A stretch of DNA of 59,643 nt from Chloroflexota bacterium (GTDB taxonomy: Bacteria > Chloroflexota > UBA6077 > FW602-bin22 > JACPRP01). The position numbers were made by a program, and so were the translations under genes. The notes beneath the pieces are model-generated. The model did no database searches and was not told the origin of the DNA. It was given only the letters and a program-made list of their open reading frames with translations. Location: the NCBI GenBank assembly GCA_023480885.1, contig JAMCWX010000033.1, positions 1 through 59,643 on the forward strand, read 5' to 3'. Shown piece by piece: positions 54,736 through 59,643 of this stretch; position 1 is the stretch's first letter, and each line of letters opens with the position of its first letter.

Positions 54736-55017
54736 TTAAGTTCTGTTGGTAGCTTTGTCGCGCTCGAACAACGCCTTAGCGTCGTCTCCAATCCCTTGCT
54801 CGATGCAGTCACAGTAGGTAGAGTAGATCGCCTTGTTCAGAAGTTTCAACCTCCAATCCTCGGCGGAAAGAACGTTGACATACTCCTGCCTTTGCCTCAG
54901 TAGGCGAGCCAATCGCAGAAGAAAGAGCAGCTGCACCGGCGAGTATGGCCGTGTCCCTCGGCCTTCCTGCTGTGACTCGTTGGTTGGGTCTGGTCGCTGC
55001 GTGTCAAAAGGAATCAT
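54736..55017 (-). CDS. Small hypothetical protein, 93 residues
   Basis: Not recognised. The ATG at 55017 gives a polar N-terminus rich in Gln/Pro/Arg (1-25) and then a helical, Leu/Arg-rich middle (PVQLLFLLRLARLLRQRQEYVNVL) and a charged C-terminus. No signal peptide or clear membrane helix. It lies 85 bases after the CxxCxxC gene in the same direction and could be the last gene of that operon. Confidence 0.55.
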   Translation of the reverse strand: MIPFDTQRPDPTNESQQEGRGTRPYSPVQLLFLLRLARLLRQRQEYVNVLSAEDWRLKLLNKAIYSTYCDCIEQGIGDDAKALFERDKATNRT

Positions 55018-55102
55018 ACATCCACCCCCACAGCCGGTCTTACGGCCGATTCCTACATTTCACTTACTGCAAGAACCGTACCATCCATTGCCGGGTAGCT
55101 AG

Positions 55103-56182
55103 CTATCCCACGAGTTCTACGTTGCTGCGGCCGATAATGATTCCTTTTTTGTCTTCTGCGTCTACGGTTACTACGGGTGACTGAACGCCGGAACCGAGCT
55201 TGCGGCTCGCTCTTAGCACTTCATCTATTGTGGCCCAGGTGCCAGCCAGTTCGCCGCGCAGTATCCTTACAGTCGCGCCTTTCCCGAAGGCAACGCCGTC
55301 TTCGTTTCCTTCCTCGACGTCTTCGTCGGCGGGCACGAAGACCTCTGCTGGCGAAGCGCCCCAGGCAGTGTGCACAGGAGCCAGAACGGACGCCTCACGG
55401 CCCTCGTTCGCCGCCAGAATGTCGAAGGTGTGGCGCGCCATCGGCATCGAGCCGAAACCTTCGGTGACCAGGAGGGTTACGGGCTGTGGATTATCTAGAA
55501 GCCATCTATACGTGGCTGCAGTTATGCTTCCCACTATTATCGCGCGAACGCCCAACAAGAGCGCGGCCCTAAGTGACTCTATCCCGACGCTGCTGCCCAC
55601 GAGAACCGCTCCGTCGCAGCTCTCGTCTAGCTGGTGAGGCTCCAACGACTCCGATGGACTTCCGCATATCGTTTTGAGCGTCCCCCGTGTATCGCCTCCG
55701 AAGCAGGCCACGCACTGAACGCAGGCGCCGACCGCCTCGATAATGACGCCTCTATTGGGCATAGTATTGACGATCTTGCCTGGCAGGTGAGCCTGCAGTT
55801 CGATCAGCCGTGGATTCGGCGTCAGCAATATCTCTCCCCAACTTGTTGGCCCTGACGAGAATACCCCATCGATGGGCGATAGGTAGTCGCGCTTGCCCGT
55901 TCCAAAGCGCCCCGACTTCCTCGCGATCACATCCCCTACTTGGACGGAATCGCCCGGTGCTTTCACCAGATACCTGGCTACCTCACCTGGGTCCTTGAGG
56001 TCTAGCTCCTGCCAGAGGTTGATGGATATTGGATGGCCTGCTTCAGTTGCGCGCGCCACGGGGTCTTCGGGCCTGACCCATTCGCCGCGATCGACCACGA
56101 CGTCGCCGTCGAGAGGAAGCTTCCGCGCTTTCCGTACGCTAACCTTAGCTGCCACCCATAACGTCGGTGCGGTCCAAGCCAT
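55103..56182 (-). CDS. Unrecognised protein with barrel-sandwich-like segments and a CxxCxxC motif
   Basis: 359 residues, no family recognised. The N-terminal part has two stretches that look like the two halves of a lipoyl-like/RnfC-type barrel-sandwich fold (DVVVDRGEWVRPEDPVAR and VKAPGDSVQVGDVIARK). Cys154, Cys157 and Cys160 (ACVQCVACFGG) with Cys173 could bind a metal or cluster. The middle (GAVLVGSSVGIESLRAALLLGVRAIIVGSI) looks like a Rossmann-type core. The C-terminus has a KOW-like segment (ATVRILRGELAGTWATIDEV). The ATG directly abuts the TAA of the MutL-like gene, so the two are translated together. No membrane helix. Confidence 0.7.
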   Translation of the reverse strand: MAWTAPTLWVAAKVSVRKARKLPLDGDVVVDRGEWVRPEDPVARATEAGHPISINLWQELDLKDPGEVARYLVKAPGDSVQVGDVIARKSGRFGTGKRDYLSPIDGVFSSGPTSWGEILLTPNPRLIELQAHLPGKIVNTMPNRGVIIEAVGACVQCVACFGGDTRGTLKTICGSPSESLEPHQLDESCDGAVLVGSSVGIESLRAALLLGVRAIIVGSITAATYRWLLDNPQPVTLLVTEGFGSMPMARHTFDILAANEGREASVLAPVHTAWGASPAEVFVPADEDVEEGNEDGVAFGKGATVRILRGELAGTWATIDEVLRASRKLGSGVQSPVVTVDAEDKKGIIIGRSNVELVG

Positions 56183-57922
56183 TTATCTGGCCTCCGTATG
56201 TTCCATAGAATGGCCCACAGAGTCGAGCCAGCGGCGTATCCTCTCGTGCCCCTTCCCATTCGGGCTCGGAGGAGCCACCGGCCTCCCGCGTGCGTCGATG
56301 ATCAACCCAAGCCTGCCCCCTTTAGCCGCGAGCTTCCCTGATTTGCCCTTTCCCCATCCACAATCGAATCCTCCGCTGGGCTTGACGACCACTTCTGCAG
56401 TTTCCTCGCTTGCCAGAGGAATGGCGCTTATTTCGCCGTACGGGACCTCGATCTTCCTGGGTTTCTCGGCCCCGCGTTTGATCTGTATCGTCACGGCTTT
56501 CGAGCCGGCGCGTCCGTTGCCAGCGCAGGCGATGCAGGTTCCCAGATACTGTAGCGCGTCGGTCAACAGCGCTTCTGCTGCCGCCTGGGGATAGTGCCGA
56601 GCCACTGCGCCGAGCTGCGCAAGGAGGGAATCCTTGTCGATAGCGATCTCGAACGCGCCAACTGGCTCCAGCGCATCCAGCAACGTCAGCGCCATAATGC
56701 CAGGGCTTGATTGATTGGCAATTAGGGCTCCGGCGCCGACGACCAACCCGAGGCCTGACGAAGCGTGGAAATAGCTGGAATAGGCGTTAGTCTCGCCGCG
56801 AAGGCGCGCTGCGCTCGCAGCGCTGAGGGCGCTCTCAAATAGCATCTCGCCGAATGTCTCGGGCACCGTCCACGGCCTTGCCCATTTGTTGAGGACGGCG
56901 TTCTCGATTTCATCGTCCGTCGCTTCAAACGGCAGTCGGCGTCTGATCTGGGCAGCATCGTCCAGGACGTTGATCGCGTTCTGCCCGATCCCGCTCGTCA
57001 GTCCCAGCCGCATCTCGCCGGCGCCGTTGGCAGCGTAAGGAATGCTGATGCTGGATGCGCCTATATCGATGCCGATCACTTCCGTTTGTAGGTGTTTGGA
57101 GATGAATCGCAACGAGTTGCCCCAGGCGAATGACGTATGCTCCACCGGCGTCCCCTGCCAGGAGGCAATAAGGGAGTAGCCTGGTATTTCCTCCACGATG
57201 CACTGCTGCCAGAGACTCGCTACCTCGTTTTCCAGTCGCACTGCCGTCGAGGGGTTCGAGTCGTCTGGCGCGCCGGTAGCGTAGAAATCAAACTTGCTCC
57301 CCACCAGTTTTTGGAAACTTTCTGACGCTTCGCTTGTGCCGATGAAATATACCGGCACGCTTTCAGCCTCTCGATGGTGAACGCTGGCGACGAGATCTTG
57401 CGCCAGATTCTGCAGCGACGAGTTCTGGTCGGCCTCGCCCAGAACGAAAATGGCGTGAGGTCGAAAGCGCTTCAATGTCCCCACGACCGCGGCGTAGCGC
57501 GTCTCGGAGGCCGAAGGCAGCTCGCTCAGCACGACTACTTCGGACTCGACTCCCCTTGCGTCGAGGATAGCTCTTGTCTGCTGCAGGGAGGCGAGCGCTT
57601 TCGTAGGGCTAGCCAGCAGCAGCCTCAGCCGTCCGCCCAGGCTGGTCGTCGTCACGAAGAAATCTACTCCGCTTCCATTCTTCCGTTGAGGCAGCATCGG
57701 CCCCTCCGGGCCCATCAACGATCGTCCGCATATCTCCTCGATCCGCGCGATCACCTGTTTCACCCCGGCGCTGACGTCCTCCACCGGAAAGTAAAGCGTC
57801 GTCAGCACCTCGCTGCGAGCGACGAAGCGATGCTGGCCTTCGACCACGTCAAAGAGCGCTGCTTTAGTTCTAGATGTTCCGATATCGATAGCCAGAATGG
57901 AACCGATCTCGGGTTGTTGCAT
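56183..57922 (-). CDS. MutL/GlmL-type ASKHA ATPase
   Basis: 579 residues. Two phosphate motifs of the actin/hexokinase/Hsp70 fold: AIDIGTSRTKAALFDV near 11-26 and IGIDIGASS at 284-292, with GLVVGAGALIANQ as the adenosine-binding block. This matches the glutamate mutase accessory protein family (GlmL/MutL), which in clostridia sits between the two mutase subunits and may protect or reactivate the B12 enzyme. No mutase subunit, B12 or methylaspartate gene is present. Its partners here are a zinc-ribbon membrane protein and a CxxCxxC protein, so its client may be different. GGAGG is 10 bases before the ATG. Confidence 0.85.
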   Translation of the reverse strand: MQQPEIGSILAIDIGTSRTKAALFDVVEGQHRFVARSEVLTTLYFPVEDVSAGVKQVIARIEEICGRSLMGPEGPMLPQRKNGSGVDFFVTTTSLGGRLRLLLASPTKALASLQQTRAILDARGVESEVVVLSELPSASETRYAAVVGTLKRFRPHAIFVLGEADQNSSLQNLAQDLVASVHHREAESVPVYFIGTSEASESFQKLVGSKFDFYATGAPDDSNPSTAVRLENEVASLWQQCIVEEIPGYSLIASWQGTPVEHTSFAWGNSLRFISKHLQTEVIGIDIGASSISIPYAANGAGEMRLGLTSGIGQNAINVLDDAAQIRRRLPFEATDDEIENAVLNKWARPWTVPETFGEMLFESALSAASAARLRGETNAYSSYFHASSGLGLVVGAGALIANQSSPGIMALTLLDALEPVGAFEIAIDKDSLLAQLGAVARHYPQAAAEALLTDALQYLGTCIACAGNGRAGSKAVTIQIKRGAEKPRKIEVPYGEISAIPLASEETAEVVVKPSGGFDCGWGKGKSGKLAAKGGRLGLIIDARGRPVAPPSPNGKGHERIRRWLDSVGHSMEHTEAR

Positions 57923-57986
57923 TAGTGAGTGCCTCCGATTACCATAGCTGCTAAACTCATTTCTAGCGGAGTTGCCTGCCTATCCT

Positions 57987-59087
57987 CTAACGATTAGTTA
58001 AGGCTGAAGTCACGTCCGTAATGTTGCGCAACAGCGATGCGCCAAGGCCCTCGGCCTCGGAGCCTGATCCAGTCGCGAGCATATACACGACAAACATGAC
58101 AATACATACGATCAGGAAGATGAGAATCAGGTCGAGCAAGCGCCATCGGGACCTTGCCTCCATCCTGTCCTCTCTGCCCCAGCCGTTCTTGCCAGTCGTC
58201 CTCACTGGCAAGGCCGCGGCCGCGCCTCGCCACGGCAAAGCAAACACGGTTTGAAAATCAGCGCCAGCATTTGCGAACGACGCTGGCGCTGCCTGAGGCG
58301 CGCTCACGCGTGGCGTCGCTGCCAGCGAAGCTGCCAGCGCGATTCCTCCATCGCCAGGTGCATTTGCGGAGCTTGCGGCGCCGCTCGCCGATTCGCCGCC
58401 GTGCGCTTCTGCGTGGTCGCCCTGCGGTCCCGTTGACGGCAGTCCGCCGACGTCCTCCGATTCCTCAAGCCACGAGGGCAGTAACTCTTCTTTTCCTTCT
58501 GCTTCTTCTGGTTCTATCCCCTCTGGCGATTCCTCGACGCCCGACGGCAACTGGGCGGCGCTGGCAACTGGACCCTCTTCCAAGACAGCCACTGGCGCCT
58601 CTTCCAGGCTGGCCACTGAAAACTCTTCTGAGAAGGTGTCATCTATCTGGATGCTCTCCGAGTCCGTGTCGGAGCCAAAGGCCAGCAAATCGGGTTCAGG
58701 CTCTGGCGTTGCGACCAGCACCTCTTTCTCGACTGAGGTGAGGCTTGCCGTCTCGTCTGGGTCGGTCGCAGCTAGGTCCGATGGCTGCAGAAGCTGATCG
58801 GGAGACGCATCGCCCAGCGTGGGGACGTCGGACTCTAGCGGTTCCTCCATCTCTAGCTCTAGTTCGACGGCAACAGTCTGAGTTGGTTCCAGGTTAGATG
58901 CTACCTGTACCTGGCCGGGCGTTTCGGGGCCGAGCTTCGCGCCGCAGCCATTGCAGAATCGGGCGGTTGACAGATTGGGGAAGTTGCAGGACGGGCAGGA
59001 GATAAAAGTGCCGAGCCGTTCTCCGCACTCGTTGCAAAAACGGCTGCCATCTCGATTCGCGGTCCCGCATTTGAAACAATAGATCAT
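57987..59087 (-). CDS. Membrane protein with two N-terminal zinc ribbons
   Basis: 366 residues. Two four-cysteine ribbons: Cys4/7/18/21 and Cys31/34/45/48. A long acidic, low-complexity stretch (about 55-300, rich in Glu, Pro, Ala and Ser, with repeated E-E-x-P-V-A) follows, and then one transmembrane helix near the C-terminus (LLDLILIFLIVCIVMFVVYMLA). The protein is probably tail-anchored with the ribbons in the cytoplasm. AGGAG is 7 bases before ATG 59087; the open frame upstream to 59300 is not used. It heads the operon: MutL-like ATPase 64 bases later, then the CxxCxxC protein. Confidence 0.8.
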   Translation of the reverse strand: MIYCFKCGTANRDGSRFCNECGERLGTFISCPSCNFPNLSTARFCNGCGAKLGPETPGQVQVASNLEPTQTVAVELELEMEEPLESDVPTLGDASPDQLLQPSDLAATDPDETASLTSVEKEVLVATPEPEPDLLAFGSDTDSESIQIDDTFSEEFSVASLEEAPVAVLEEGPVASAAQLPSGVEESPEGIEPEEAEGKEELLPSWLEESEDVGGLPSTGPQGDHAEAHGGESASGAASSANAPGDGGIALAASLAATPRVSAPQAAPASFANAGADFQTVFALPWRGAAAALPVRTTGKNGWGREDRMEARSRWRLLDLILIFLIVCIVMFVVYMLATGSGSEAEGLGASLLRNITDVTSALTNR

Positions 59088-59172
59088 CGCATCGCTCCTG
59101 ACAGACTGCAGGCCATAGCGCTGGCGAGTATAGCACAGTGTGAGGCGGATTTCTATAGCCCAAAAGTCATCG

Positions 59173-59498
59173 TCAGCACACTCGGGCGTGCTGGCAGTCT
59201 GCAAAACCCAGACTGCTTTGGCAGTAGAGGTCGAATGCGGCCCTACAGGTGCGCTTGCCAGGCAAGACAATACTCGGCAATTCAAGAAGCGAAAGGACAC
59301 CTTGTGCGATCAGGTCGCGGGGCTGTTGATGGGATTTCTGCAGAGTGAAGACAATTTCAAATATGACGGTTTCAGACGTGCGAACTTGTAACTCTCCCTG
59401 CTCTATCTTGGCGAAAACGGCTGTGGCTTTTGGCGAGAGGCGTGGCTCATCTTGGAGAAGATGAGGAACATGTTGGTATCCAAGAATGGAATCGTCAT
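59173..59498 (-). pseudogene. VapC-type PIN-domain toxin, frameshifted and 3' truncated
   Basis: ATG 59498 begins MTIPFLDTN, the PIN start with its first catalytic Asp, and then after a few residues the frame is lost. A one-base shift restores HLLQDEPRLSPKATAVFAKIEQGELQV and TSETVIFEIVFTLQK, reading on to SLGFADCQHA. The protein then stops at a TGA (59173) before the last PIN strand and final acidic residue. One frameshift near 59460-59470 plus loss of the 3' end indicate a dead gene. It lies 8 bases after the antitoxin stop. The zinc-ribbon gene begins 85 bases later. Confidence 0.8.
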
Positions 59499-59506
59499 TT
59501 GGGAGG

Positions 59507-59643
59507 TTATTCGACTTCCTCAGCGACCGCGTCTTCGGCCACGTTCTCCTCTTCCTCAGGGGAAAGGCATGGGCGCGGGGACTTGAGCATTCCAGCAGTC
59601 TGAGCCACAACGCTCTTTGCAGGAACTATGCGAACCTGGTTCT
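59507..59643 (-). CDS. AbrB-type antitoxin, partial (continues beyond the window)
   Basis: Only the last 44 codons are present (N-Q-V-R-I-V-P-A-K-S-V-V... to E-E-V-E, stop TAA 59507-59509). The VRIVPAKSVVAQTAGML segment and acidic tail (SPEEEENVAED) fit the C-terminus of swapped-hairpin VapB/MazE-like antitoxins, which precede VapC toxins. No frameshift is seen in this part. Confidence 0.7.
   Translation of the reverse strand, partial: NQVRIVPAKSVVAQTAGMLKSPRPCLSPEEEENVAEDAVAEEVE

Noticed and set aside
59173..59610. Intact 145-residue gene at the window end
   Set aside because: Its first ~40 residues come from the antitoxin region in a wrong frame and the rest is the shifted part of a PIN domain; it is better explained as a pseudogene.

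Overview
The window looks like one contig from an uncultured Chloroflexota bacterium of moderately high GC. I infer this from gene content, not from a search: a Tad pilus operon with no outer-membrane secretin, DegS/DegU-type signalling genes, an 11-subunit complex I, and many PMT/GT39-like membrane proteins. Coding density is high, genes run in long operons with 4-base overlaps, and GTG and TTG starts are common. I found no rRNA, tRNA or CRISPR array.

Layout. 1-1716: 3' part of uvrA, with a chimeric first 31 bases. 1.9-4.2 kb (minus): a lipoprotein-like protein, an alpha/beta hydrolase and a protein made of eight exact 15-residue repeats. 4.5-10.4 kb (plus): three polytopic PMT-like membrane proteins, interrupted by a 393-bp MITE-like element. 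10.4-20.5 kb (minus): two DegS-type kinases with one DegU-type regulator lie upstream of a Tad operon, flp (a 49-residue pilin)-cpaB-tadZ-tadA-tadB-tadC, which runs with overlaps into a DUF192 gene and comF. 20.6-29.3 kb (minus): hisS, an NfeD-type protease with its stomatin partner, and three more PMT-like proteins. 29.6-33.8 kb (plus): hisD-hisC-hisB joined by overlap to hypB-hypA. 33.8-36.4 kb (minus): purB-purC-purS. 36.7-37.8 kb: an M50 protease with CBS domains. 38.0-43.7 kb (plus): an IclR regulator with a clear promoter and operator, a UbiD-type decarboxylase with a 47-residue zinc-ribbon partner, an orphan LivK-type binding protein, an isochorismatase-fold hydrolase and an SDR. 43.9-54.0 kb (plus): nuoABCDHIJKLMN without nuoEFG. 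54.2-59.1 kb: a single-domain response regulator, then (minus) a zinc-ribbon membrane protein, a MutL/GlmL-type ASKHA ATPase and an unrecognised CxxCxxC protein in one tight operon. 59.2 kb to the end: a decayed VapC-type toxin and the tail of its antitoxin.

How the genes fit together. The Tad operon makes a thin pilus, and its translational linkage to comF suggests a DNA-uptake role. The upstream two-kinase/one-regulator set and an inverted repeat before flp are its likely control. The 38-44 kb cluster looks like an inducible pathway that takes up and decarboxylates an aromatic or unsaturated acid. The nuo operon encodes a proton-pumping complex with no NADH-input module here, so the donor may be ferredoxin or a module encoded elsewhere. 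The best candidate for an undescribed system is the zinc-ribbon / MutL-like ATPase / CxxCxxC operon, which has no B12 mutase beside it. The 15-residue-repeat protein and the UbiD mini-partner are the next most interesting.
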